A stretch of DNA of 64,000 nt, taken from NCBI RefSeq assembly GCF_012489685.1, contig NC_080045.1, positions 48,691,096 through 48,755,095 on the forward strand, in the 5' to 3' direction. Positions 47,199-58,340 of this stretch are shown piece after piece. Each line of letters begins with the position of its first letter. Within the stretch, counting starts at the first letter, position 1. Made by a program: the position numbers and the translations under genes. The notes below the pieces were generated by a model. The model was not told the DNA's origin. It was given only the letters and a program-made list of their open reading frames with translations, and searched no databases. Origin of the DNA: Lotus japonicus (taxonomy: Eukaryota > Streptophyta > Magnoliopsida > Fabales > Fabaceae).

Positions 47199-47369
47199 TA
47201 AATCAAATGAGTTGGTGTAGTGATTCAGCACTTTATCATTTAAACAAGTGGTTGAGAGTTCGAATCTCAGCTCTTGCAAATAGATAAAATTCATTGACCA
47301 GCCCCCTACTGCTTAGTACGCTGACCGTGGGGCGGCTGTGGGGATACCTTGGTCAAGACAAAAAAAAAT
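47199..47369 (+). mobile_element. tRNA-derived SINE with target duplication
   Basis: GTAGTGATTCAGCAC and AACAAGTGGTTGAGAGTTCGAATCTC give A- and B-box-like promoter elements. A unique body (CCCCCTACTGCTTAGTACGC...) follows, ending in GGTCAAGACAAAAAAAAA. AATTGTGTT followed by (T/A)ATA flanks both sides (about 47188 and 47368), consistent with a target duplication. Confidence 0.65.
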
Positions 47370-47379
47370 TGTGTTAATA

Positions 47380-48780
47380 CTTAGTAAGTGTTGGCCGTTA
47401 GAATATGCTAAGAGCAAGTTCTGATGATTAGTAAGTACTAATATAAGGTTCAACGCTAGAATGGAACCTTAGAAGTTAGGCCGTTAAAATAACTTCTTCA
47501 AATTTAACGCAATTTTTTTTTATAAATCTCGTTCAATTTCCTAAGTTAGTAAAAACAAATTTGCAGAAGATAAGCTAGAGTTAAAGAGATCACATGTTGG
47601 TGCTTATGTTAGTGTACCTTAAACCACTTGGGTTATGTCCAATCCTCTTATGATTGAAGAGATTTTCCACTAACTTATCCAAGTTATAAATAAGAATACG
47701 ACACTATTTCTTCGAGCTTACAAAGTAGTATTTCAATAGCCTCTTTAAGATATCTCTTAACAGTAGATTAGGTGTAGATACAAGCTTTTACAAGTTTCAA
47801 AACCAACTCAAAATTAAGGGAATGAATTAAAGAAGCTTCTCCAATAGGATGCATGTGTTGAACATTTGTTTAATTCATTGGCACTTTCTTGAACATACAT
47901 ATCGTCAAATGGCGTTGTTTAACTCAAATAATGAGAATGTGTATCAATGCTTAACTCAAATGACTTTACAAAATGATGTAATGTCGTCGCTAGTTTTCTA
48001 ACTAGAAAGTCGTTTATTACTACTAGGTATCATGTTTGGGGTAGAGAAATATCTTGTTGATATTTTACCCACCTTTGATTCAATTTAATAAAAGATATTT
48101 TTAACATGTGTATTTGTCCCATCACGAGATTGATGGCCAACAAGATATATTCTTTTACAAAAAAATGTAAAATTACAGCATCAATTTTACCGTGCAAAAA
48201 AACAAAAGATAACATGATCCAATGTCTCCTGCAATTTATAAAGAATGTTGTCTGGCCTATTCAGCAATCAATCTTGACTTACTTTTTGCTTATTTTAAAC
48301 CCCAACACTACCCACCACACCACTCAACTTGCCATATTCATCACGGGTCATTCATTCATTACAATAACCAGACCAGCTATTTTGAATCCTTCCCTCTCAC
48401 ACACACTAGCTACTATACTATATATACTTTTAAAGTAAGTTTTATCCCTAAAGCAAACAAGCAACACATTATATTAAGCTTTATTCTATTATTCACTGTT
48501 ATCTGACTTAAGTACATTACAATATATTATTCCTTTCTCTATGCACCTTGGTTGTGACTGCACATAAAAAATCTAAGCAAGGTATAATGAAAAAGTGCCA
48601 AAAAGCTTGAGATATTTATAATGAATTTCCTCAAAGTAGGGGAATAAAATTAGATAAAGATAAAAAAAAAAGGAAAAGCAAGCATATCATTACATTACAT
48701 ATGAACATGATCCATTAATTTGCAGTAGTAGTAAGTAGAAGTAGTAGTAGTAGTAGACTAACAAAAAAGAAAAAAAGAAT
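47380..48780. other. Intergenic DNA downstream of the EXORDIUM-like gene
   Basis: No supported gene. A (GTA)n/(TAG)n tract lies at about 48726-48755, near the likely 3' end of the minus-strand gene. Confidence 0.4.
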
Positions 48781-48801
48781 GTGTTGGTGTCTGAATTCAA
48801 A

Positions 48802-49842
48802 TCAATTCAAATCAGAAGCATTGGGCCCAGCACAAGCATTCAAAACTGGGCTCCAAACCCACTGGACCAAGAACCTCCTGTTACCAAGCCCATTAAGATT
48901 AAACGTCCTTCCTCCCTTATCCTTCATCACCTCACCGATGTAACCGCCACCGCCGCCGGTACCGTACAGCCCCTCACACAAATCACCGATCTCCGTCGGC
49001 GCCGTCGGATCCTCACCAGCGTACCACGCGTTCACCAGCGGGTTCGACGACAGCTCCGCCAGCTCATGCGCAATCACACTCACCATCCCATCCACCCCAA
49101 CGTCACCATTCGGCGGAGCCAGCTTCCCCGGACCGCCACCAGCCATGTACTCCGGCACGGCGAAGGGGTACGCGCAGACCTCGGCACACTGCTTGCCTGA
49201 GTTCCCCACCCACGCGTAGGGAAGCGTGTAGCCAACCTTCGACGGGAACGTGAAGTAGTGGAAGCCGCACACGGCGCGGCAGTACTCGTCCATCGTCACG
49301 TCCTCGGAGGTGAGGACAAGGTAGATCCCCTTCCGGTGGTCCACCGGGAACGGCTTGGACCTCACCGCCGTGGCGATCACGTCCTGGACTGACAACCGCG
49401 TGAGGTGTCTCCCGTTGGAGTATTTCCGGTCGGCATACTCGCCGGCGATGGTGACTGTGCGGGAGATGTTAGCGCCGGTTTGGTCGGTGTAGAGGGAGAC
49501 AGTACGCCACCAGTCTGCTACCGACGGGGAGGGGACTCCGGCGGCGGAGATTGATCGGAGGAAGTCCTTGATAACGAGCTTCTTGGGCTGGGCCCAGTTG
49601 CCGTACCAGATGAGGTAGATGTTGATCGGGGAAGAGAGGACAGGACCCATGTGGTACTTGAGCTTAACGAGGTCTGAGGAGCCTTCGAACCGTTTTGAGG
49701 AGGAGAGGGTTCTGAGGGGTGGGAGTGGGAGCTTGGGGTTGAATTTTGAAGGGTGGTTGAGGTTCAGTGTTTGAACCTCTCCATTAGTTGTGGCGGAGAA
49801 GAGGAGGAGGAGGGGGAGGAGGAGGTTGAGTGGCGGTGACAT
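48802..49842 (-). CDS. EXL: EXORDIUM-like secreted protein (Phi-1 family)
   Basis: This intronless gene encodes 346 aa, the usual length for the family. Residues 1-21 are a signal peptide ([20 protein letters not shown]), so the product is secreted to the apoplast or cell wall. The Phi_1/EXO domain follows: [20 protein letters not shown] near residue 63, [20 protein letters not shown], the Cys-containing [13 protein letters not shown] and CAEVCAYPF blocks, and [20 protein letters not shown] and EIGDLCEG near the end. EXORDIUM proteins promote growth in response to brassinosteroid and carbon status. Their biochemical activity is not established. The coding region is clearly more GC-rich than its surroundings. 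The ATG at 49842 is the first in frame with the signal peptide. Plus-strand ORF 48781-49200 is its shadow. Confidence 0.93.
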   Translation of the reverse strand: MSPPLNLLLPLLLLFSATTNGEVQTLNLNHPSKFNPKLPLPPLRTLSSSKRFEGSSDLVKLKYHMGPVLSSPINIYLIWYGNWAQPKKLVIKDFLRSISAAGVPSPSVADWWRTVSLYTDQTGANISRTVTIAGEYADRKYSNGRHLTRLSVQDVIATAVRSKPFPVDHRKGIYLVLTSEDVTMDEYCRAVCGFHYFTFPSKVGYTLPYAWVGNSGKQCAEVCAYPFAVPEYMAGGGPGKLAPPNGDVGVDGMVSVIAHELAELSSNPLVNAWYAGEDPTAPTEIGDLCEGLYGTGGGGGYIGEVMKDKGGRTFNLNGLGNRRFLVQWVWSPVLNACAGPNASDLN

Positions 49843-49884
49843 GGTGGTGGTTTGAGTGAGTGTGAACGGTGGGAGGGAAGTGGA

Positions 49885-49893
49885 GATATATAA
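49885..49893 (-). promoter_or_regulatory. TATA-like box of the EXORDIUM-like gene
   Basis: On the minus strand the sequence reads ATTATATATCTCC about 45-50 bp before the ATG. If used, the 5' UTR would be short (about 15-20 nt). Support is position and sequence only. Confidence 0.35.
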
Positions 49894-49899
49894 TGGAAA

Positions 49900-50787
49900 A
49901 AAGGGGAAGGATTTGATTGGGAGGGAAATGGGCTGGAGACAGCTGCCATGTGTGGGCGCGCTTTACTCTACAATACGGTCATAAATATCTCTTTCTTTTT
50001 TCTTTCTTTCAATTCTTTTTAGTTTTGAAAACAGAACCGAGGAGTTTGTTTGGTTCTGAATTTCTGATGATACTGTTGTTGTTGTTGGTGTTGTTGACTG
50101 TCCTTCAGTTGCGGAGAAAAGGGAAAAGGGAGGGAATTTACCATTTTACAGTTGGTGGGTGTGTTACTTTACTTTACTTGCTTTAACACTTGGTTTGGTT
50201 CTGTTTTGTTTTATGTGAACTCAACACTCAACTTCCCTTTCTTTATGGAGGTGAAAGTTGGCTGCTGCTATCAAGTGTCATTATTCAAGCTAATAAAGAT
50301 TGGGAATTGGTTGGTGGCCATGGAAAAGTCATGAGGGTGTTGCAGATTTTGTAAGCAGTAAGGAGTTCGTCGCAGGAGGTTTGTCTTGTTCTGTTCTCTA
50401 TTGTTTTGCTTTTCCATTTTGACTTCAGAATTCCAACTGTGATTCTTGTTGTTGGTTGTTGATGTGAAATGTTGGATTGCATAGCTTAAGTGATGGTCCT
50501 GGTTTTGCTCAATTTTCTTCTGGTTTTTCTTACTCTGTTGTTAGTAAACTGAAGAGTAGGCAGTTTTCCTCTTAGGCGTTTGCTCCTTCAAGTTCAATTG
50601 AGCCTTTTGCTAAGCTGATTGAGTGGATGTTTGTGATAAGAGTTACCTTCCCTTTAGTGCAAACAGAAACCATAACTTCAATTGAGCACACTTGGTAGAT
50701 AGCTGAGCTCGTTAAGCATTTAGTCCAGAATTCAATCCTAGTCAGTGTGTATGGAGAATGATTTGTTGTGAGAAGCTTAAACATTTA
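49900..50787. other. Intergenic DNA upstream of the EXORDIUM-like gene
   Basis: T- and GTT-rich sequence without a recognisable gene. ORFs 49917-50186 and 50152-50334 have no domain. Confidence 0.35.
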
Positions 50788-51264
50788 GAGCCCGTTTGGA
50801 TGCGGATCCAGACCACTCAGTGACGGATCCATAAATTTTATGTAGTGAGGGCAATATATACATATAAATTTGTAATAAAAAAATTAACATATTCTATTAA
50901 AAGTGAGGATATTTATTACCAAATGTGACACAAGTGAAGACATTTTTTTACCAAATGGGTCATCAAAAACCACATATTTTTCCAAGTGAGGACATTTAGC
51001 AATATGAAACACAAGTGAGGGCATTTAGTAATCTGGAATATAAGTGAGGACAATTTTTATCAAAAGAATCATAAAAAACCACATACTTTTACTACTCAAA
51101 TTTTTTTCTAATGTATTTTTCCATATTTAAGTGAGGGTACTTGCCCTCATACTCCACTACTTGGATCCGTCTCTGAGAGCACTTTATTGGAGCTTATCTT
51201 GTGTGCATTTTTTTTAGTAGAGAAGCTTCAATAAGTGTTCTTTGGTCTGTATCTAAACGGGCTC
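50788..51264. mobile_element. MITE with GAGCCCGTTTGGAT termini, interrupted
   Basis: Left end GAGCCCGTTTGGATGCGGAT and right end TCTGTATCTAAACGGGCTC are inverted repeats. About 358 bp of a second element (50818-51175) splits it, so the original element was about 111 bp. Flanks TTA/CTA hint at a 3-bp target duplication of the PIF/Harbinger kind, but this is imperfect. Confidence 0.65.
50818..51175. mobile_element. hAT-like MITE nested in the previous element, 358 bp
   Basis: Ends CAGTGACGGATCCA and TGGATCCGTCTCTG are inverted repeats. The flanking 8 bp are AGACCACT and AGAGCACT (7 of 8 identical), fitting an hAT target duplication. The interior repeats GTGAGG...ATTTA strings. Confidence 0.7.
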
Positions 51265-51847
51265 CTAATCTGATCTCAGAGCCTCAAGGGGATTGATATC
51301 ATGGCTTCCGGTTGTGAGGAAACGTTAGTGAAAGAAATCTTCCCTAAAGGTTATATATTTTTGGAAAGAGGGATTTATCATCCCAGCTTGAAAACAAACT
51401 TTATTTTCCTTTATATAACATTCATCGAACTTTTAAGGAAATTCTACATTCATGTTTGGTTTACAGTTTCATTCACTTTAAATGTTTGCTCGTGCGCGTT
51501 TCCATGCAATAAATAGAGAAGGAAGCTATGTGTTGGATTGGGAAAATTGGGATCCACATTGGCTCAAACTGATATGCAAGTGACTTGTGTCCCACATGAT
51601 AGTTAGTTAGTAGCTAGCTACCTCTCTAAACTAATGGTAAATCAAATTTGTTGAGTCCTTTACCTTGTTTAGTTGAAAGAGAAAATGATGAGAAAGAAAA
51701 AAGTGAGAAAATGAGTGGGGACTTTGGTATTGTTTGGTATAGAGAAATAAGAAGGAAATATGATCATTGTTTGGATGGAGAGAAAGGTGGAAAGAAAGAG
51801 ATTGGGATTTTTAAGATTGGACAAAAAGACCCTTGAGATATTCTATT

Positions 51848-52148
51848 ACAGCTCCATTTGTTCCTATAATTATAAGTCACTTTCACCTAATTAACACATA
51901 TTAAGAAAATTAGTTAAGATTAGTTGTTAGTCTCAAATCTATCAAAAAATCATGTTAATTTTACTTCATTACCCCTATCAAAAAACTAAGAATTTATTGA
52001 TATGTGTTGGATAATTGAACATTGAGCATTAAATGTTAAAGATAAACTTGGAAAAGATAATTTAATGCTTCATAGTACTACAGAAAGTGACTTATATTAA
52101 AAGATTTAAAAAGCTTAAAAAATGTGACTTAGGATCAGAAGAAGTATT
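51848..52148. mobile_element. Stowaway-like MITE, about 300 bp
   Basis: CAGCTCCATTTGTTCCTATA with ATTATAAGTCACTTT at the left faces AAAATGTGACTTAGGATCAG plus AAGAAGTA at the right. These are decayed versions of the CTCC...GTTCC Stowaway termini. Confidence 0.5.
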
Positions 52149-52279
52149 ATAATTGTCGAGTAACTAATTGCCAACTTTGGTAATCCATCCCTGTGACCTT
52201 ATCATGTTTTTCGGTTTATGATAATAGCACTGGTATCTGTCTAAACCAGTCTTTGTTTAGTACTAGAACACATCTCAAT

Positions 52280-53044
52280 TTAGGGGCGGAGCCACCGGGG
52301 TGGCTTACCGGTGCTCCGCACCCCCGGATATTTTAACTTTTCATATTGATACCATGTAATTTTTTTTCTAGCACCTGTAATAAATATAATATAATGTAAA
52401 CGTAAACACCTAGCATGAATTCGATGGTGGTGCAGCGGCAAGCAAGGCTATTATTCTTATATAGGTCTTAGGTTCGAATCCTAGATCTGCCAGTTTTAAA
52501 GTAAGTTTAAAAACTGAATGTTGTTATAAAATAATCTAAAACTATTAGATATAAAATTACTAAAAAGTTCATTGCTAAATAAGGGATAAATAATTTTTTT
52601 AAGGAAAATAAGAGATAAATATGAGATATAAATTTTGGTAGTTTGGTAATTCATGTGTTTCAACACAAAAGTGAAATAAAAAAGTATCACATTTCTACAT
52701 TGTCATTAATTATGTTTTCACACTCATAACATACTTATTACGTTTACATTATTTTTTTCAAACAAGATAAAAAGCACAAATATGCATTTTTTCCCTTCAC
52801 ATACTTAACGAAAAATGTGATTGATATATAAACATACTCTTGTGTTCATGACGAAAAATATTATTTTTCCTTTTTAATAATAGTTAGTGTTTGAATACAC
52901 AATAAAAATAACGTCAAACCAAAATTATAGTCGATAAAAGTAACTTCACACACATAATAAAATTTTAAAGTATTATCAAACATGCACATATAAATATTTT
53001 GTTTGATCAATAGTCCCCCCCGGTGTGAGAATCCTGGCTACGCC
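52280..53044. mobile_element. hAT-like element with GGGGCGGAGCCA end, 765 bp
   Basis: The left end TTAGGGGCGGAGCCACCGGG and the right end CCCGGTGTGAGAATCCTGGC followed by TACGCC are inverted repeats of a common plant hAT type. The flanks ATCTCAAT (52272-52279) and ATCTCAAG (53045-53052) match in 7 of 8 positions. A tRNA-like sequence sits inside at 52425-52492. Confidence 0.65.
52425..52492 (+). mobile_element. tRNA-like SINE fragment inside the hAT element
   Basis: GGTGGTGCAGCGGCAAGC resembles an A box, and GGTTCGAATCCTAGATCTGC contains a perfect B box. The tRNA cloverleaf is incomplete, so a functional tRNA gene is unlikely. Confidence 0.45.
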
Positions 53045-53089
53045 ATCTCAAGAGGCTCGTACTCAGCTTCCAAAGTACAAAAGGAAAGG

Positions 53090-53930
53090 AAGATGTCAAA
53101 TCCTGTACAAAAGGAAAGGACAATATCTCAAGTGGCTCAAAATCAGCTTCCAAAGTATTCTCCCCTTGAAGCTGAGGACTGATGAAAAAGACTCAATTTC
53201 ATGAAAAGTTGGAGACATAAACACGACGACTATGAGGGTGGTAACACTTGAACTCCTTTTTGCTAGAGCATATCCTATAAACATACATTTAACTGTGAGG
53301 ATCAAGTTTGCCTCGTATTGGCTATGAACATGAACAAAGGCAACACAACATCGGGGAACCTTCATAAGAGGGACAGATGAAATCAAAGAAGTCATGAGTT
53401 AGAAGACTATCACTAAAACTTGGGATGGTAGCCTGTTTATAGGATAAGTGGTAGTTTAGATAGCTTCTCCCTAGTAGGACTTAGAAAGTCATTTGGAAAA
53501 GTAAAGTTCTAGCAACTCCAAGGAGATAATATTTTTTTCCCGATATAGCCCAATTTTGTTGAGAGATATCAACACCATTTTCCTTGAGGAACTTTGAAAA
53601 TTTGTGGCTAACATATTGCCTGCTATTATCAGAGCGCAAATGTTTAATTGGTTTCTCAAACTACGCGTGAAACATACAATCAAATTTCACAAACGATCGG
53701 ATACTTCAGATTTATCTTTTATTAGAAGCAACCATATAACATGAATGTAGTCATCAATAAACTGCATAAACCATTTTGCACCAGAGATAATAGAAGTAGG
53801 TGCATGTCCCCATGTAGGGGAATGAATATGATCAAATGGTTTAGTATTTTTATTAACACTTGGAGAAAAGTTCGTAAAACGATGCTTTGCAAACTCATAC
53901 ATCATAGTGAAGTTTTACATGCCACATGGA
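53090..53930 (-). pseudogene. Ty1-copia integrase/pol relic
   Basis: Minus-strand fragments in several frames reconstruct part of a copia polyprotein. From right to left they are FDHIHSPTWGHAPTSIISGA and FIDDYIHVIWLLLIKDKSEV (integrase core, with the first catalytic Asp), LRSDNSRQYVSHKFSKFLKE (second catalytic Asp), then CCVAFVHVHSQYEANLILTV and KCMFIGYALAKR. At least one frameshift near 53690 and several stops separate them. It is non-functional. Confidence 0.7.
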
Positions 53931-53984
53931 CTTCGATCGGTCTATCAGGATTCAATCGCTCATAGGGCTCAAAGGCACCTTAGA

Positions 53985-54400
53985 TTCTTAGCTAGCTGGC
54001 TTACTAGTGAAGACTTCCCAAGGATCGTTCAGGTGTGTTGGAGTAACCAGAGAAACTGGTAAGTGGCTTCTAAGAACTTTAGGGAGAGGGCTATAGAATG
54101 GAATATGAATGTTTCTGGCAACATTTTTCGAACGAAAAGGCAGATTTTGGGCCGTCTTGCTTGAGGATGTGAACCGCTCTTTGTCTGATACGTATGTGTG
54201 AGTTTGATAGTTAGGGAGGCATGTGCGGTGGACATGGGGAGGGGGGGGGGGATTACAGCTGTAATAACTGATTCCAGTTACTGTGTTAGTTAGCATATAT
54301 AGTCTCGAGATGCTATTGTACATGTTATGTTGATTCACAATTGAAACTCAGTATATTCTGATATGGTCAAAGAAGAAGAACACAGAGAGAAGAGGGAAGA
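53985..54400 (-). mobile_element. Possible LTR-like sequence next to the copia relic
   Basis: Read on the minus strand, CTGAGTTTCAATTGTGAATC, a TATATATGC element and ACAGCTGTAATCC followed by a C-run resemble a copia LTR leader. Ends were not identified, so the boundaries are approximate. Confidence 0.3.
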
Positions 54401-56169
54401 ACAGAGAAAATAGGCTGTCTAAAAAGCTAGGACTAGAGAAATTACAGCTGTAAAAAAAGAGGAAATAAGTAAGCTGTATAAATGAGGAAACAGGGGAAAT
54501 CAAGCAATCCAACAATTATGAATGATGCTCCAGCTTATGGTCATGTCTTAGCATTGACCAATGTTCAATTTTTGTTTTTATAGTTTTGAAATCAATCCAC
54601 AGTGAATGGAATATGAGTGCTCTTATTTTATTTTATTTCTATTTCTGTAATTTCATTCCCTTCTACTACCATCCTTCTTCAATGCTTAGGCCGTTTCATG
54701 GTTAAAGACGATAATTGTTTCACGCTTTATGCATTTCTATCATGAAAGTATCTTTTTTTGCTCAAGTTAAGTTTGTATTCTTTTGCAAATAATTTTCTGC
54801 TCTTCTTCATGGCTCTGGTTTTGGCATGCATTACTTCCAATTATTGGTTTGAGATCTGAGGGTATGTCGTTGATACTGTTTTAGTGAGACTTGAAGCAAC
54901 TTTAGAATTTTCCATTTTTTAGAATTTCAAACTTTTAGTTGTTAATTTATCAGTTAGAATATGAGTGATAGGTCTCTTCCATTAAATTTTTTATAATACC
55001 TTGCTATTTTGTCTCGTTAGTTAGTTTGCATGATGGTGGCTTTTTATCGTTGGACATTGCACTGATGTTATATAAAACCCTTACATTTGAATACCCGGGA
55101 TCTCTACTTAAACTAGAACAACTCGTTTCAATTGATCTATGCGCTTTGTGGTAATAGGACTTTGTCCTAGGTTCATGCAGGATGGGTTGTTTGGATCTAA
55201 GAAAAGATTGAAATAGATAGTGGAGAGTGTTGATGGTTTACATACAAAAAATACTACCTGTTAAACCCAGAAATTATCCAAAGTTGTAAGGAGTGGTTTC
55301 TGCGCTTTCTAAACGCTTTTACCTTTTTATTTGTTATTTGTTTATTGGGCGATTATAGATCTGAAATCTGCATTTGCTTCTTTTTCTTTTTAGGGGGTCT
55401 TCTACCTTATCCAAGTCTTCTTTATAAGGTAATTGACCAGTGTCTAAGGCATGCATTGTGCAGCTACTTGTGTTAACAGGAGTTTCTTAATCATATTATA
55501 TGTATTAGTAATTGACTCGAATCCCTTTCAATTATGGCTATTTTTTATTGTTTGGCTTTGGGTTAATCTGTAATAATGGCTTCTGTTTTATCTGCATCTG
55601 CAGTATACTAATGTGGAAATGAGCTCCCCTTCATGCTGGGAATTGGATTGACTAATGTGAATATGTTAGGAACCTAATTATGAGTTACCATGGAAGAATG
55701 AGAAATAGAACATTCAAAATCCTTACATGAAGGGATAAAGTTTAAACCTCAAAGAAGATAGTAATTATGAATGGGCTCCAGGTATGTAGGTTCATCCATT
55801 TGCATTATTATTGCAAGTTATGAACTTTGATTTTGGTGGGGACAATTGCAAGTTATTGACTCCAAAAAGGACCACTCCTACTGGGCTCACGGGTAGAGCG
55901 TGCCGCAGAATGTTTGTGTAAGGAGGAGCCGAATCACATAAATGAGTTGTTGTTTGCTATAACTAATTTTATAATGCATAGTTTACATAATTGAGATTGG
56001 ATTAGGCTCTCTAAATTGAGAGAGGTAAAGTTAGTTTCCATAATCGTTGAGATTTAAAGATCACCATAATTTGTTTTATATATGTGGATGTGGTGGCATA
56101 TTTTTTTCGGTTTCTCGGAATATCCTCCTAGTTTTCCACCGATAGTTGAGAGACTAATTTCCTAAGATA
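54401..56169. other. Intergenic DNA
   Basis: No gene was recognised. Reading frames are short and without domains. Confidence 0.4.
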
Positions 56170-56292
56170 CTATCAGACACCAAAGTGGAGACTCCTCCCA
56201 ACGGTGATTTTTATATACATATTAAAGATCGAACCCAGAACTACATGCTTAAGAGACCTGAGCTCCTTCCACTCGGACTAACATTGTTGGTG
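56170..56292 (-). mobile_element. tRNA-derived SINE (minus strand)
   Basis: On the minus strand there is TTAGTCCGAGTGGAAGGAGC (A-box context) followed about 35 bp later by a perfect B box in TTCTGGGTTCGATC, then a body ending GGGAGGAGTCTCCACTTTGG. ORF 56185-56376 reads through it and is not a gene. Confidence 0.5.
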
Positions 56293-57139
56293 GATGTAGT
56301 GGTATGTTATGATAGCCACAAAGTTATTGTGCTCTCTTCAGCTGGATCTATTAAGTCCAAGTGGATGGATAATTAGTGTTAGTCACTTTATCTTGATGCT
56401 TAGTTATCTTGTTGTATCTAAAATATTCCTAGAAATGTGATGATGCCACATGTAGGGCTCTCCTTATCCTAAGGAGCTATAAATTGTATTGCTCTGAGAT
56501 TAGTGAAAATAACAAGAAAGTTGATCAAATTTTTCTTTTCTATTTTTTCATAGTTTAGGTTTTAGTGTTCTTCCTTGCTAGGAATTAGTTTCCTATCATA
56601 TTATCACAATAGAATTAACATGAGCCAAATTCATTGAGATTAAGTTGGAAATAATATTTTTTCTACCAGCCCATTGATCAGCTGAGATTAAGTTTTTTTC
56701 TACTTTACAACCCATTTGCATTACAATGGCAACCCAGTGATCAGCTGTGTACTGGGCTGAAGAGGCTTTAGTGGATCTTGGGTCTATACTTAGTACTAGA
56801 TTTTAAGCCCATGAAATATAATATGACTACTACTTCCCCAACCCAGAAAAAGCAAAGCTTTGGGCTTTCTGCTCAAAGGTAACATAGTATAGCTATGAGC
56901 TACTATTGACCAAAAAAAAAATATGAGCTACTCTTCAAAATTTTCACTATTTTTTTTTTACTTGGAGCCCCACCCCCACATCTACACACCACCCGATAAA
57001 AGTATGAAATGCCCCTAACCTTTAATCTCTCTCACCATCCCCTCTCTTTCTCCTCCGCATTCTAGTTTGCAGAAGGTTAATCTACATTCTAAAAGCTAGA
57101 ATACCCTTGATACGTAAATTAAACATACCATGGTATGTT

Positions 57140-57321
57140 TAAAAATCAGGAAGGGTTTTGACACTTAGCTATCAAAGAAGAAGTGCAAAAACATAGTGTC
57201 TATTGAGCATATTTCTACTGATATGATGATAACGGATCCGCTAACTAAGGGATTGCCGCCCAAAACATTTTTTGGCCATGTTGTAGAGATGAGCATTATA
57301 GACAAGTCCTTGTTAGCATAA
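57140..57321 (+). pseudogene. C-terminus of a copia RNase H domain (relic)
   Basis: The plus-strand frame encodes VSIEHISTDMMITDPLTKGL and then PPKTFFGHVVEM up to a TAA near 57321. This is the standard end of copia polyproteins (DxLTKxLP motif). Upstream polymerase sequence is lost. It is followed by about 380 bp and then a purine-rich tract and LTR start. Confidence 0.7.
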
Positions 57322-57700
57322 TATATAGAATGCATATGTACATATGATGAGTTTGCTCGTTTTGACATAACACTTGTGAATTCAATTAAAGATGTGTTTA
57401 TGTTTGTTTAAGTTGTTATTCATAGTATAGTGTATACGTGTATGATTTAGATGTGATAACAAGTTATGTTTTGTTTGAAAACATTAAAGTTGAACATTGT
57501 AGGAAAGTGTTCATTAAAGTTGTTTTGATTTGAGCTGATTATGTGATACGTGAAAGGAATCATGTCGCATAATGACTTGTGATCGCAATGATCCGATCAT
57601 CTTATTTCAATTAAGGATGATAACTTGATAAATTTCAACGTAAAATGTGCACTTATGGTTTGTTGAATCTTCAAGTCGTCACATGAGCCAAGTGAGAGAT

Positions 57701-58075
57701 TGTTAAATTATTTTATTAATTAATGTGGTCCATGTAACTTATAGGACTAATTTTATGAAAGATTCTCAATGTGATGATCATTAGAATATTAAGGAAATTT
57801 TAAATCCCTTCTCATCTTCCTTTAGAAAAATAAAAGGTTAGTGGGTGGTTACAATAACCATCCTAAAAAGGGTTAGTAAACCATCTTAGAGAGTGAAGTA
57901 TTCTGACCCCTCTTCTCATCCATCAGAGAAGAACTGAAAGATGAAGGCAAAGGGGAGAGAAAAGGGTTTCTCAAGGAAAAGAAAGTTTTCATGGATCCAA
58001 GCATGAATTCAGGTTAGTCATCTATTTCTTTTCTTCTAGTGAGAATCATATTAATTTAAAAATACTAGTTTAGGT
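57701..58075 (+). mobile_element. Copia 3' LTR fragment
   Basis: The purine tract AGTGAGAGAT (57691-57700) precedes TGTTAAATTA, the usual polypurine tract and 3' LTR boundary of a copia element. The LTR merges into the left arm of the hairpin at 57820, and no CA end is evident. Confidence 0.55.
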
Positions 58076-58340
58076 TTCTGAATGATGAATACCTAAACTA
58101 GGATATTTAAATTAATATGATTCTCTCTAAAAAAAAGAAAGATGATTAACCTGAATTCATGCTTGGATCCATGAAGACTTTTTTTTTTCGAGAAACATTT
58201 TTCTCTCTCTTACCTTCTTCTTTCAGTTCTTCTCTGATAAATGAGAAAAGATGTCAGAATACTTTACTCTCAGAGACTGTTTACTAACTCTTTTTAGGAT
58301 GGTTATTGTAACCACCCACTAACCTTTTATTTTTTTAAAG
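57820..58340. repeat. 0.5-kb near-perfect inverted repeat (LTR-derived hairpin)
   Basis: The left arm 57820-58075 and the right arm 58091-58340 are inverted copies with only a 15-nt loop (58076-58090). Shared strings include AAAAGGTTAGTGGGTGGTTA, CATGGATCCAAGCATGAATT and GAATCATATTAATTTAAA. Scattered substitutions and small indels suggest roughly 85-90% identity. Any transcript across it would fold into a long double-stranded RNA. Confidence 0.85.

Noticed and set aside
48781..49200. 139-codon plus-strand ORF
   Set aside because: It is the antisense shadow of the GC-rich EXORDIUM-like gene.
52425..52492. Possible functional tRNA gene
   Set aside because: A and B boxes are present, but acceptor and anticodon stems do not form a proper cloverleaf, so a SINE origin is more likely.
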